The notes beneath the pieces were generated by a model. The model was not told where the DNA came from. It ran no database searches and worked only from the letters and a program-made list of their open reading frames with translations. The position numbers and the translations under genes are program-made. Of a DNA stretch of 64,000 bases, positions 41,838 to 54,261 are shown piece by piece. The DNA is from Wolfiporia cocos. Its lineage: Eukaryota > Basidiomycota > Agaricomycetes > Polyporales > Phaeolaceae. The stretch lies in assembly GCA_029448655.1 (NCBI GenBank), contig JACCLO010000019.1:372001-436000 (forward strand). The letters run 5' to 3'. Within the stretch, counting starts at the first letter, position 1. Each line of letters opens with the position of its first letter.

Positions 41838-41993
41838 TAGATAGAAAGTCCTGGAAAGGCATTTATTTTTTGGTGCATGGCATTGATTGCGAAAAGTCCT
41901 GAAAAGGCATTTAAGTCCTGAAAAGGCACTTTTTTTTTCTTGAATTATCGTTTAAGAAAGAAAATAACTCAAGCTGACAAATACTGTCCAGCA

Positions 41994-44900
41994 ATGGTGT
42001 CTTACACAATCGTCCAAGGCGCTTTGTACAACACCCACAAGGTGGCTACGGCCTACCGCCCCGCCGTCGGCAAGCACGCGTGGCCCGGAGAGCAAACTTG
42101 CTTGATGGACTACCTGCGAGTCGTATTCGGCATCAGAGTTAGGGGGAGTGTCACCTCCTTCAACTCAATTCCGGCGCATGTGCGCCCATTCCTGAACGTG
42201 AACCACACGGCGTACATCAAGTACTACGGGGAAGATTCGACCAGGAATCACATATCGTGGTGGAGGTGGGACAATTACTGCACCGCCATCCCCCTGTCGG
42301 ACCTCATAGTCCTGTACGGTGACGTCCACTGGTACTCACATGGAAGAAGCGTCGCCACGCACGAGAGCCGCCAGGCTCTTCAACCCGGAAACACCCGCAC
42401 GCCGAGCAGTCAGTCACCCCCGAAGGCAGCGAGACTCCACGGCCGGAGGAACCAGTCAACACGGAGCCCCTATTTGGGACGCTCCCCGATCTCCTCCCCT
42501 CCTATGAAAGGGGAACCTCTGGAAATCGTCGCGCAGCCGGAAAGGAGCGAGAACGAATTGACGGGAAGGTTGCAGTGCACTCTGGAAGTGGCCGCCTCAG
42601 ACGAAGTTCTGCAGGTGGGAAAGGAAGCTTACATGGAGGCGCTGTACCAAGCCAAAAACCATCTCTACAGCAACCTCGCGGCCTACAAAGGCTGGGTGGA
42701 CACGGATTTGGAAATGGTCTGGAACAAGACCAACCAGATCTGGAGCCACAACCAAGTGCTTCAAAATAGAATCGAAGCACTAGAGGAAGCGGAGAGTTTA
42801 CAGCAACAATTGGACACCCTTTGTCACAAACTTACTGTTTGTGAGGACCTGCGCTGCAGGGGAATCCTACCGTGCCTAGCGAGGCTTGTGTGCGACCACG
42901 ACAGCGGTGACCGAGTCGGCTGTACCAAGGGCAGCACCAACCCGAGGACTCCTAACGGCGACGTAAGGTGGCGGCACACAGTCAAGCGCGACAAGAGAGG
43001 CCCCCGGGGCAGAGACGCATCACGCGCAAATAAGAAAGGGGCCTAAGCCCAAACGACTAGAATCTCAAAGATGGGGGAGTAAGCCCCCATCGCTGCAGTA
43101 TAAGTACATGTGTTGGAACGCTAAGTATCTAGCCTGCCCTACAGACATGGCCTGTGCGCATGTAACGTAAGCGTGACCGTACAAGTAACGTAACATGTAA
43201 CTATATGGTGACCTATCATGTGAGTACCTGGCACGCGCGCTGCCTGACTAGCGCGCGCCTACTGGGTCAGGTGATCTTGGAGGTAACTAGGGCGCGACCG
43301 AGAGGAAACGTAAAGTGAGCGGGGCGCGCGCGCGTGCAGCGGCGCCCATACAACAATAGGAAAGGGATGTACAGTAGCCCCTCGGGCATATCCGTGACAT
43401 TACCCCCCCTCTCAAAAAAAGTCGTCCCGACTTTCTACCTAGCTTCTACGGCGCTACATCCCTTGGTCTTTATTTATGCACGGCCCATTCTTACTTGACG
43501 GAAGATGGGGAGCGTCCGCGCAGGTGGACCGTCCACCGGTGGGAGAGCGGAGGAGTTGGTTTCGGTATCGGTTCGGCATTCGTCGCTGAGGTTACTGGGT
43601 TATTTTTTAAATGGGGTCCCCGTCGTCCCCGTGTGCCTCCGCTTGCCTAATCCCGACATCGTCGTCGCGGTAGTCCGTACTGAACCTTCATCACTCTGAG
43701 ACCGTCGGCGTGGGGTTGGGTAACCCTTGCGGGCCCCTTCGCATACCCACAGGTCAGAGGTTCTTGGCTTGGCTCCTGCCGCCCAGGGGTATGGCCGCGC
43801 TGCGCTAGACCTCCACGCGCGCGCACATTTGGTTAATGGCGGCGGCGGGCCCTCAAACACGGCTTACGCTGGTTGACCCCGCTACCCTGTTGTTCATGGG
43901 GGGCGGACTTACTTTTTACTCCTCCTGGTCGCTTTGCCTGGTGTATCACTTCGTGGGGGCTCGTAAAGCTACGGACCACCGGTGCTTCTACCGATGGCTG
44001 CCCCGCCGTGATGCCATGGCGACCTAGGAGTGAAAAACCCTCGGCCCCAGCGCGAGCGCCGGAGGGGAGGTAAAACATCTTTGAGATTATGTCACAAACT
44101 TACTGTTTGTGAGGACCTGCGCTGCAGGGGAATCCTAACGTGCCTAGCGAGGCTTGTGTGCGACCAGCGACAGCGGTGACCGAGTCGGCTGTACCAAGGG
44201 CAGCACCAACCCGAGGACTCCTAACGGCGACGTAAGGTGGCGGCACACAGTCAAGCGCGACAAGAGAGGCCCCCGGGGCAGAGACGCATCACGCGCAAAT
44301 AAGAAAGGGGCCTAAGCCCAAACGACTAGAATCTCAAAGATGGGGGAGTAAGCCCCCATCGCTGCAGTATAAGTACATGTGTTGGAACGCTAAGTATCTA
44401 GCCTGCCCTACAGACATGGCCTGTGCGCATGTAACGTAAGCGTGACCGTACAAGTAACGTAACATGTAACTATATGGTGACCTATCATGTGAGTACCTGG
44501 CACGCGCGCTGCCTGACTAGCGCGCGCCTACTGGGTCAGGTGATCTTGGAGGTAACTAGGGCGCGACCGAGAGGAAACGTAAAGTGAGCGGGGCGCGCGC
44601 GCGTGCAGCGGCGCCCATACAACAATAGGAAAGGGATGTACAGTAGCCCCTCGGGCATATCCGTGACACCCTTTCCGAAAATCGGTCCATCCGCATAGAA
44701 AAAGATATTGCAGTACTGCAAAAGCGTCCGGCAGTCCCAACCGCGGGACCCAGCGGTGCCCAGGTCACGGCACTAATTAATAGAATTGACCAACTCGAAG
44801 CGGAGTTAACCGCTCTAAAAAACGCACCAGCAGCCGCGACAGCAGCTGCCACAACGGTCAACTTCCAACAGACCAAACCGACTCAGCCGCCCAAATTCTC

Positions 44901-46086
44901 GGGCCCTAAGGACTCTATCTCGTCAAAAGAGTGGATCCAAAAAATGGGCATGTATTTCGCAGACGCCAAGGTGACCCTCGAAGAAGACAAGGTTCGCCAA
45001 GCCCTGCTACGGCTTACGGGCGAGGCCTACCAGTACATGTCACCGGTAGTTGATAAAATCGCCACCGGACAAACCTCGGGGCACACCTGGAAGACGTTTG
45101 CGGAAACAATCGAGAAGGTGTACGGCAAGAAGACGGACAAGGAGATTGCCGAGAAGGAGATTGAAGGGTACTTCGGAGACGAAGGGAAAAAGAAGCTCCA
45201 ATTGGACTTCTTTTCTTGGGCACAGAAGCTCAGGACCCTGGCTCGCCTGGCCGAGACTGACAACAAGACGTTGTTCAGTCACATCAAACGGATCCTCCCG
45301 GAAAAGGTGCGAGAGACCCTCGCTACCTTGGAATCGGTGCCCGGCTTTACAATGCCGACCGACTGGGAGGTATACCTCGACATGGCCATCGACCTCTACA
45401 AGAGGCAATACCCGGACAAGCTCAAAGGCAAGATCTTTGAGGAAGAAAAGAAGAAGGAGTCGTCGGGGTCTGGCAAGACCACCGACAAAGCTACGTCGAA
45501 GCCTGCCAAGGCTGATGACAAAGGCAAAGGCAAGGCAAAAGAAACCGGCTCTTACGGGAAGGACTGTCGCAAACACCCTGGACAACACAAATGGGGCGAC
45601 TGTCCTGAGAACCCTAAAAACAAGCCGAAGGAAGCCAAGCCGGCCAGTAGTGGAAGCGGAACGACGAAGCCGACAGGCTCGTCGAGCGGAACGCAACAGT
45701 CGGGCCAGAAGAAATTGGACCCGAAAAAGAAATACAAAGTCCGAATTGTCAGCACCCAGGAACTGGTGACTGACGACGAAGATGAATCCCCCCAAGCCAC
45801 CGTAGGGACCATCCGGACCAACGTTCCGAAACAACCAGAGGTGGTTCCTCTGGCCCCCACTACGCACATCAGCGATGAGGAGAAAAGCGGGAGTTCGGTG
45901 CGATCGGCAGAAAGCACCAGCCCCGTCCAGACCCAGTCGACTGGTTCGACTTCGACTGCACCTACACCGTCGGGCGACTCCATCAGGACACATCTGCCCT
46001 GGCTTCGCAAGCGGATAGCCGACTCCGCAAACACCCTGGGCATCTACGGAAGCTCTGCCTCGGGTTTTCCCACCGAGCACATGTGA
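41994..46086 (+). CDS. Gag of element 2, very long, split by a miniature element
   Basis: The start is ATG 41994 (MVSYTIVQGALYN). An N-terminal domain of about 115 residues, rich in aromatic residues (YIKYYGEDSTRN, WWRWDNYC), is unfamiliar. A Ser-Pro-Arg linker and a helical stretch follow, to DTL at 42821. Family E copy 4 sits here. Removing it joins DTL to SENRSIRIEKD in frame, then a typical Ty3 capsid (KFSGPKDSISSKEWIQKM), a zinc-knuckle-like CRKHPGQHKWGDC near 45570 and an acidic Ser-Thr tail. About 747 codons would be uninterrupted. As it stands translation ends inside the insertion. Confidence 0.7.
42822..44668 (-). mobile_element. Complete miniature LTR retrotransposon, family E copy 4, minus strand
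   Basis: LTRs 42822-43399 and 44090-44668 (578 and 579 bases, with one substitution and one indel noticed) are flanked by ccctt (42817-42821 and 44669-44673). On the minus strand the primer site AATCTCAAAGAT (44088-44077) pairs exactly with ATCTTTGAGATT (44341-44330). The purine tract is the complement of ttaccccccctctc at 43400. The 690-base interior is shorter than in copies 1 and 2 and shares only part of it. Confidence 0.9.
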
Positions 46087-46204
46087 TGACCTGCCCACTT
46101 GTGCTCCTGTGTAATTTTAGTCCCGTACCCGCTGTAAAGAGTGTATTCGAGTCAATGTATCATATTTTTGGCAACGATGCGCGCGACTTCGCTCGATCAT
46201 TTCC

Positions 46205-48327
46205 GTGTTCGAGGTAACACTCTGGGTATATGGGCAAAAAGTGCAGGCTCTGGCTCTAATCGACAGCGGTGCGACCATATCGGTCATATCACAACGATTG
46301 GTCGATAAACATAAGCTGGTCACCGACAAACTAGCGTTTCCCATTACGGTTACAAACGCAGACGGAACTAACAACGTCGCCTGGCCGCTTAACGCAATCA
46401 GTAAAAGCATTCATGCAACATGGCACACACAAGGAAAAAATAGGTCTGACGGTCATGCACCTAGAACCAGACCTAATCCTTGGCTATGACTGGTTACGTC
46501 TCCATAATCCTACTTTTGATTGGAGGAAAGGAGAAATGGAATATGCACGCTGCTACACACGACCAACCGTACGCCAGAAAAAAGGGTAACCGCCCTTCTG
46601 AGGAGGAAGCAGTTGAACTCCCAGAAAAGGAAATCATCGAAGTAAATTCGATTTGGGACACTCCCGTGGACATATTAGGAGAGGAGGACCCCGAAAATCC
46701 TTTGATCGCTTGGGTGGCAACCCTTGACGATGAGGAAATGAACCTGCTGACACAGTTGGTAGCCGAGGTACTTTACAAAGACCTCGACGAAGCAGACGAC
46801 CGTGAGGAAAACACACCACCGATTGACATTGAAAAATGGCGATCGTTAGTGCCCGAACAATACCAAGAGTATGGGCCAACGGTGTTCTCACAAAAGGCGT
46901 CAGAGAGGATGCCGGAACGGAAGCCCTGGGATCACGCCATAGTGCTTGAACCAGACGCGCAGCTTCCTCCCCCGGTAAAACCATACAAAATGTCTCCCCA
47001 AGAGCGTAATAGCTTGGATGAGTGGATGGACACCAAACTACGGAAGGGTTACATTCGACCATCCAAAAGTCCGATGGCATCCCCGGTTTTCTTCGTCCAT
47101 AAAAAGGATGGAGGGCTGCGGATGGTTGTCGATTACAGGAGGCTAAACGGAATAACCGTGAAAAATCGTTATCCGATACCTCGGATCGATGACCTCATTG
47201 ATCAATTGTCCCATGCGACCATCTTCACCAAAATTGACCTTAGATGGGGATATAACAATGTCCGCATCAAGGAAGGTGATGAATGGAAGACGGCATTTAT
47301 TACACACCGTGGACTATACGAGGCAACGGTAATGTATTTCGGTTTCTGCAATGCCCCCGCAACGTTCCAAGCGATGATGAATTCAATCCTCGCACCATTC
47401 ATTCGGACCGGCAAGGTGGTTGTCTACCTAGACGACATCTTGATTTTCGGGAATGATATGGAGGAACATCGGCGACTTACCGAAGGGGTTCTACAAACCC
47501 TGAAGGACTCGGACTTGTATGCGAAGCCCGAAAAGTGCTTTTTCGAACAATCTTCCATCGAATACCTAGGAATGATCATATCCGACGGTAACATCATGAT
47601 GGATCCGAAGAAGTACGCCGGAGTTCAGGACTGGCCTAGACCTACTAAGGTCAAAGAGGTTCAAGCTTTCCTTGGATTTGCCAATTTCTACAGGCGATTC
47701 ATAGAAGGATTCTCAAAAATAGCCAAACCACTCACCATGCTGACCAAAAAGTCAGAAGCTTGGCACTGGGACGCCGAGCAGGAAAATGCCTTCCAAACCC
47801 TAAAGGAAGCATTTACCAAAGCGCCCGTGCTTCGAATTCCGTCGCACGATCAGCCTTTCCGCATAGAAACAGATGCGTCAGACTTCGCTACCAGAGCAGT
47901 ACTATCTCAGTTAGATCCTACGGATAAAAAATTCCACCCCGTGGCGTACTATAGCAAGTCGCTAAGTGCCCCGGAAAGGAACTACGAGATCTACGACAAG
48001 GAAATGTTGGCTGTCATCAGGGCTCTAGAGGAGTGGCGACACTACCTAGAGGGACACCCTGAAAAATTTGAGATATGGTCAGATCACCTAAACCTGACAT
48101 ATTTCAAAACGGCGCAAAAACTGACGAGACAACAAGCCCGTTGGGCACTGTACCTCTCACGCTTCAACTTCCAAATGAAGCACAAACCTGGCAAAACAAT
48201 GCTAACTGCGGATCCTCTGTCCAGGCGGCCAGACCATGAGGAGGGGGTGGACCTCGATAATCGCGATCAGGTTCTCCTGAAACCTGAGTGGTTCGAGCAA
48301 GAGTACATGGCACACACCTTTCAGTGA
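46205..48327 (+). pseudogene. Protease, RT and RNase H of element 2; integrase absent
   Basis: Protease ALIDSGATISVIS lies near 46255. Two frameshifts between about 46430 and 46560 separate it from the long open RT frame (46480-48327). RT motifs: [46 protein letters not shown] and VVYLDDILIFG. RNase H: ETDASDFATRAVL (Arg where Gly is usual), ERNYEIYDKEM and TADPLSRR. The frame ends at 48327 about 30 residues after RNase H, and no integrase, second LTR or purine tract follows, so the 3' part has been lost. Confidence 0.85.
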
Positions 48328-48419
48328 CAGTAGGTGACGGTTCAGGTCAACCGGCTTGTACCAACCCCTAACGGTTCAGGTCAGCCGGTCGTCGGCCCAT
48401 GCCCTAACCGTCCGGCCTA

Positions 48420-48712
48420 CCGTCGGGTGGGCCGACGTCTTCTGTGACCAGACGGTTGCAACAGTTGTGGGTGGGCCCAAGACTGCTGCGACTAGATGGT
48501 TGTGACGGTTGCGGGTCGGCCCACAACCACCGTGACCGGATGGTTATGACGGTCGTGGGTCGGCCCACGACTTCCGCGACCAGACGGTTGTGACAGTTGT
48601 GGGTCGGCCCACGACCATCATGACTTGACGGTCGTGATGCTTGCGGGTCGGCCCACCAATGCTGTGACCAAATGATTGTGACAGTTGTGGGTCGCCCCAC
48701 CAATGCCGCAAT
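48420..48712. repeat. Minisatellite, 44-base unit, about 6-7 copies
   Basis: The core gtgggtcggcccac recurs with starts about 44 bases apart (48469, 48513, 48557, 48601, 48645 and 48689). Between the cores lie variants of a gtgaccagacggttgtgac motif. It directly follows the broken end of element 2. Open frames across it are repeat shadow. Confidence 0.8.
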
Positions 48713-49400
48713 TTCCCCTTCATAGTTGATGACAATGTCAACTACAGGAAGGGACATGATGATGGTTTGTTGATGGGAGCTGGCAAAAGAGTGATGACCT
48801 GCATTGTTCTTGCATTATTTGATGCATCAGTCACAAATTCCACAGCTTCCAAAGTTCCATCCCAAACAGCCTCAAGACTTGGGATTGCCACAATCATGCT
48901 TCATGTGGAGTGTACAGATACATTTATCCATGGTGAGTTCTTAATTTATGTGTATCAGGTATCCCAACACATCTACCAGATGCCAGGGATATCATCAAGG
49001 AAGCCATAGAAGACAATTCCCTCATGGTATTGGGCAAGACCATTAGTGGCCAGGGACACCAAAGGAGATGGTGCAGATGATATGCCCATTAGGACACTGT
49101 CCAATTTCTCCATCCATGAATGGTACAGCCAGCAACTCATAGACATTGCTTGTCTCATGACTGTCAACATGAATTCCAAAATCCATACATGTACACCTGA
49201 CTGCTGTGCCTGCAGCAGCTGAAATGTCATTGAGTTTACCTGTTCCAAGATGAAGCAAAAACTGTTGCCTTACATTCCAGTTTATTTCTTTGTCTGGTTC
49301 AAATTGATTTTCTCCTCACAATGAAGCAATGAAAAAATCATATATTATACATTTATACAATGAACAAAAGGTAATACAGTTGTATGCTGACTGGAACTGC
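48713..49400. other. No gene identified
   Basis: The AT content rises compared with the flanking repeats. A minus-strand open stretch at about 48973-49258 (for example AVPFMDGEIGQCPNGHIIC) looks protein-like but is interrupted by stops and matches nothing I know. It could be a decayed exon. Confidence 0.3.
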
Positions 49401-52400
49401 TCAGTCAGACCCACCCATATCCATATCTGTGTCCTCATCACCTGTAAAGATATTGGTGGTGAGCATTCCCCTTTTTAAGCCTCCTCAGAGTACCAATGCT
49501 CACCTTGCCCACTGGCAACAGGAGAATCCAGTTGCGATGACAAGTGGGTGTCATCATCTTCCATTGAAATGTCCTGACCAGTCGTAGATCGACTTTAGAA
49601 TGTGCGGGCAGAGTGAGAGGGGAATGGTGGTACTTACAGTGGGGCCGACGTCTTCATTGTGCACAGTGTCGTCAGTTGCATCGTTCATGGGTGCATGTTC
49701 AGAGGCTGGAGGGACCACAGAAGCTGGTGTGGACGATGTCATGGAGCTACCAGTCACAGAAAGCACGGGGGTCGCGGTCGCGGAGTTCACGAGAGGCGCA
49801 GGTGCCACGGTCGCGGTGGTCACGAGAGCCACATTGGGCGCGTCAGGTGCATCAGGTGGCGTTGCGGAATGCATGGGTGGCGGTGTCACGAGATGTGCGG
49901 GGGGCAGTGTCGCGAGACGTGCGGGGAGCGAAGGGACCGTGGTCGCGGAGGTCGCGAGAGGTGCAGGGGCCGCAGTCGCGGAGGTCGTGAGAGTCACATC
50001 GGGCACGTGAGAGGCATCAAGTGGCGTCACGAGATGCACGGGGGGTGGCGTCGCAAGAGACACGGGGGGCGGCGTCGCGAGAGGTGCGGGGAGCGAAGGG
50101 ACCGCGGTCGCGGAGGTCGCGAGAGGTGCAGGGGCCGCGGTCGCGGAGGTCGCGAGAGGTGCAGGGGCCGCGGTCGCGGAGATCGCGAGAGTTGCAGGGG
50201 CCGCGGTCGCGGAGGTCGCGAGAGTCACATCGGGCACGTGAGAAGCATCAAGTGGAGTCACGAGATGCACGGGTGGCGGCGTTGCGAGAGACACGAGGGG
50301 CGGCGTCGCGAGAGGTGCCGGGAGCGAAGGGACCGCAGTCGCGGAGGTCGCGAGAGTCATATCGGGCATGTGAGGAGCATCAGGTGGCGTCACGAGATGC
50401 ACGGGTGGTGGCGTCGCGAGAGACACGGGGGGCGGCGTCGCGAGAGGTGCGGGGAGCGAAGGGACCGCGGTCGCGGAGGTCGCGAGAGGTGCAGGGGCCA
50501 CGGTCGTGGAGGTCGCGAGAGGCACCCCCATCGCCACCTGTCGCAGGGCCTCAAGCTGCGCCTGCAGACCTACGTGACCCACCTGCATCTCATGGACAGT
50601 CTCTTGGAGGACGTCCACTTTACGGACGAGCTGGTGAAGCATGCCACTCATTTGAGTGACCGCCTTCAACAGCTCGTCCCGGTCGTCCCCCACCTGGCTG
50701 CGGTAGCGACTGTACCCGCCCTCGTTGTCCGCTATATATAGATATGTGAAGGCTATTTATTAGAATAGAGTAATTAAGTTTTTTTTTGCTCACCTGATGG
50801 CTGCTCTGCCTGAACATGGACACTTGCTTGAGGAGCTTGTGAGGCCTCACGACGCTCACGCTCGGCCACCCTCGTCGACCGTCGGGGCACCTGTTTGCCC
50901 TTGTCGGCCTGTCGTGTGGTTGAAGGGCCAGCAGAAGGACCAGCCGAAGGGCCAGCCGAAGGGCCCGCTTCCCCCTCCCCATCCATCTCCGTGTCGTCGC
51001 CGTGCCGGAGTCTCTGGAATGCGGCTGCAACTGAACCGTCAGTTTCAGCCCCCCCTGATTTCGCCTCCTCCTCCCTGCCCATCTGATCCTCCTCGTTCTC
51101 TTCGTCCTCCTCCGATTCGCTGGCATCTTTCTCCATTGGCTTTTCTCGGGTTGACCGCTTCTTGTGTCCAGCCTTGGTAGCAGCATTTTTTTCCGCCACT
51201 ATAATATAATCAGTACCAAATGAGAAATAATGGCATGCTGACTCACCAATTTTTGCGATCTGCTTCTTCTCCTTCTGAGAAAGAAGAGTCCTCTTATCAA
51301 AAATGAAATCATTTTTCTCTGCGTTGTAGCAGACCACCTTGAGGTCATTAAAGTTGTCTGGTCGGCTGGCTTCATCCTCATACGTCTTCTGAAACTTGCG
51401 GGAAATCACGTAGACTTCTTGCCCCGTGATAGCGGCGAATTCTCCATCTTCGATCTCCTTGGGGACAAGACTACACTTAAGACTTTTAGTAGTGCAGCGC
51501 TCACATCTTGCTCGTATATTGGTGTCGATAGTGCATACGGTTGGTGCTGTCCTGCATGTTATACATTGTAAGACCTGAAAATCAGGTTAGCAAAAAATCT
51601 GCAAGCCGACGAAGATCTTACTGAGCGCTTTGCCTCATCTGAGAACTTAGGCCTGGGCTTAGGAGTTTTGAGCACAGAGGGTTTTGATGCCTTCTTCCCC
51701 TTGTTGGAGCCTTTTGAACGGCTATGGCGAGCTGGGGGGGGGCTGTCCGACTCCGAGTCCGACGACTGTCGGGCAGTTGATGGCGACTGGTGGATGGATC
51801 GCTGGCGCTTTGGTGGCCTTGTTCCCGACTTGGACCGTGTCTGGCTCACGACAGTTGTCGAAGTCGCGGTGTCGCGAGACTTGCGACCTGGCTCGCGACG
51901 GTCGCGAGTGTCACGACTTTTCTCGCGACTGCCAGCGAGTGTCGCGACTTTTCTCGCGACTGCCGCGAGGCCCGCGACTCCGCTCGCGACGATCACGAGG
52001 CTCCCGACTCGGCTCGCGACTGTCGCGAGGCTCGCGACTGGTCTCGCGACCTTGCTGGTCATCTTCACTCCCTCCGCGACCATGATCCTCCTCCTCATCT
52101 CCTCCCAACCCATCGTCCTTTCCACCCTCCTTCTCCGTGCTCTCCTCGTCCGAGTCCTCCCGACCTCTCTTTTTGGTTGCATGCTGGGCGGTCGAGCTGC
52201 CCTCTGCCTCAGTCAATGTATTGTCTTTTTTGCGAACATTCTCAATTATTGTAAATAAGAAAATTTTTGAGTTACTACATACCTGCTGTCCACCACTGGT
52301 TAGGCCCCAAGTCCTCCACAACTGGGAGGGGTCTGGTGGGGTCTACTGTTGGCGCAAGATTCTTGATACTCGCAATCCTCGTGTCGCCTTCGTGGACACG

Positions 52401-52713
52401 AATCTTGTTGAATTCCTCCCCATCATTCCTCACCTGTGTATACTCCGCCACCATGCTGCCGTATAGCTCGGGTAGCCTGTACCCGAGCTCGAATACCTTA
52501 TAGGGAAAGTTTCCCATGTTGAATGCCTGAAGGGTCATGCCTCAGCTTCCTTGAATGGTTTCAGAGAATGATATCACTTACAAGCTCTTCCATGAACTTG
52601 GTCTGCCACTGGGTATAGTCCTCCCCCTCCATGCTCTCGGGAGCCGCCCTGAGCGCCGCAACTGCACGGGCGATCATTCTGTTGGCGGTGTTCATCAACT
52701 GGTTGTCTGACAT
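49401..52713 (-). CDS. Spliced gene: charged protein with SR/RE repeats, Cys cluster and repetitive tail
   Basis: Start ATG 52713 (MSDNQLMNTANRMIARAV). Exons: 52713-52582, 52526-52283 (AFNMGNFPYKVFELGYR), 52224-about 51607 (acidic, then SREPRDSREP repeats), about 51580-51240 (CITCRTAPTVCTIDTN, ARCERCTTKSLKCS), about 51200-50795 (acidic, then GPSAGPSAG), about 50730-49639 (coiled coil EELLKAV-like start, then LATSATAV/LATPPPV repeats) and two small 3' exons to TGA 49403. Introns are about 55-65 bases with GT-AG ends. A frame change inside the SR repeat near 51930 suggests either an indel or an unseen intron. The cysteine cluster hints at DNA binding. Function unknown. Confidence 0.6.
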
Positions 52714-53054
52714 AGTGATTTGTGAGGTTTCAAAGCTAGTGGATATGGGAGGAGCGGAGCGAGTGCGAGCGCGAGACGAAAAGTGGGGTGATGGTTCGAA
52801 GTTGAGCCGTCGGAGTCGCGAGTCGCGAGCTGTTGATATATATCTCGCGGCCTCATGGCACATCCGGGAGCCGGCCCGAGAAGCGCTTAATCTCCGTTTC
52901 GGGACATTTCATTAGTGCGCCGGCGTCTACGTAGCACATGATCACTTCTGTTCTCACGCTGCCCTTCTGTGCTTCTGTTCTTCTATGGAACTACCCGTAT
53001 CAATTATATCTTGTTGCCGCGACTATATTCTTTCCCGCCCACCCTCACCCCAAC

Positions 53055-54028
53055 ATGAACCCATCAAAACAGCTCAGTCCCTCTCCAGTTCCCCAGTACC
53101 CGATGCCCTTCAAGTTCTTACACTTCCGCACCAGTGCAGTGCGGGACTCCCTACTGGAAGAAGGGGCATCACCCACACAAAACAGTCAAGAACCTCAAGA
53201 AAATGAAGACATTGAGATGCAGGAAGGTACATATTTTTTTTGCTCAAAACTTTCTATTTCAAACTTCTATATTCACAGAAAACCCACACTATCCAGCTTG
53301 GGGTTTCAACACAGCGGTGCTGCTGCCCGCGACCTCAACTGCGACCTCCGCGACCGCGACCTCCGCGACCGCGACCTCCGCGACCGCGACCTCCGCGACC
53401 GCGACCTCCGCGGTCGCAATATTCGCGACCTCCGCGACCTCCGCGACCGCGACCTCCGCGGTCGCAATATTCGCGACCTCCGCGACCCTCGCCACCGCGG
53501 CATCCGCAACAACTACAGCACCCGCTTCACGTGCAGAATATCCAGAGTGGAACTTTGATCCATCAGTTCTCCTCCGCAATACCTCAACCGCGACTGCCGA
53601 GACCGCCACCTCAAAGCCGGACTATCCAGAATGGAGCTTCGACCCGGCTGTTCTGCTGCCATCAACCTCAGCCGAGACCGCCGCGGCCGCGGCTCCGTCA
53701 AGAACAGTAAAATCTGCAATGCGCCAGACACGAAAAGTGAATAAGCGGAAGACACGGGCCATTGATAAGTCTGCGGACCTGGGTGATGAATCTGCTCCAG
53801 GGCCCTCAAGTTCAGGCAGAAAACGGGTCCGCTTTGTGGCTGAGGATGGTGAGCTATTTCTGCAAATCTCCTTGGCTTATTCTCATCCATCATCTACATA
53901 AAGAAGTTGCTAGATACAAGATACTGGACAGAGTGCAGGAAAACATGGATTCTCTTTATGACATGAGTGATGGTACTCCCCCTTCCTATTACAGCTCGGT
54001 CCGCCACAGGCTGTGGAAGAGTCAGTAG
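53055..54028 (+). CDS. Spliced gene: protein with three YPxWxFxxxVLL motifs
   Basis: Exons 53055-53226, 53279-53848 and 53904-54028 join to 288 codons, with GT-AG introns of 52 and 55 bases. Exon 2 has three copies of a motif: YPAWGFNTAVLLP, YPEWNFDPSVLLR and YPEWSFDPAVLLP. The first two are separated by an ATSATATS tract encoded by the GCGACCTCC-type array (53330-53510). A basic stretch (RQTRKVNKRKTRAIDK) and GRKRVRFVAEDGE follow. It is divergent from the gene ending at 52713, with 341 bases between the starts, so the two may share a promoter. Function unknown. Confidence 0.65.
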
Positions 54029-54261
54029 AATACAAGGTCTTTGGATGTATCATACAGTTTTGTAGTTGTGTACCACAATCTCAATGGATTTTTCATGTAT
54101 TATATGGTTTTGCATTTGGGTACCACAAACTAAATGGAATGGTTTCATCTGGCTCTGTGAGCACAATAAGTGGGGAATCTCAAATGAAATGCCATCCCAG
54201 CAGATGAAGCAATTGCAATGGCCCTCAGGAAGAGGTTACAGAACTCATGGTTGCAGGAGTC

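Noticed and set aside
48420..48712. CRISPR-like array because of regularly spaced repeats
   Set aside because: The units are contiguous 44-base tandem repeats with no unique spacers, in a eukaryotic context.
49659..50741. Plus-strand 360-residue Gly-Arg-Cys-rich ORF
   Set aside because: It is the antisense shadow of the repetitive exon of the minus-strand spliced gene; the minus strand has splice sites and a normal N-terminus.
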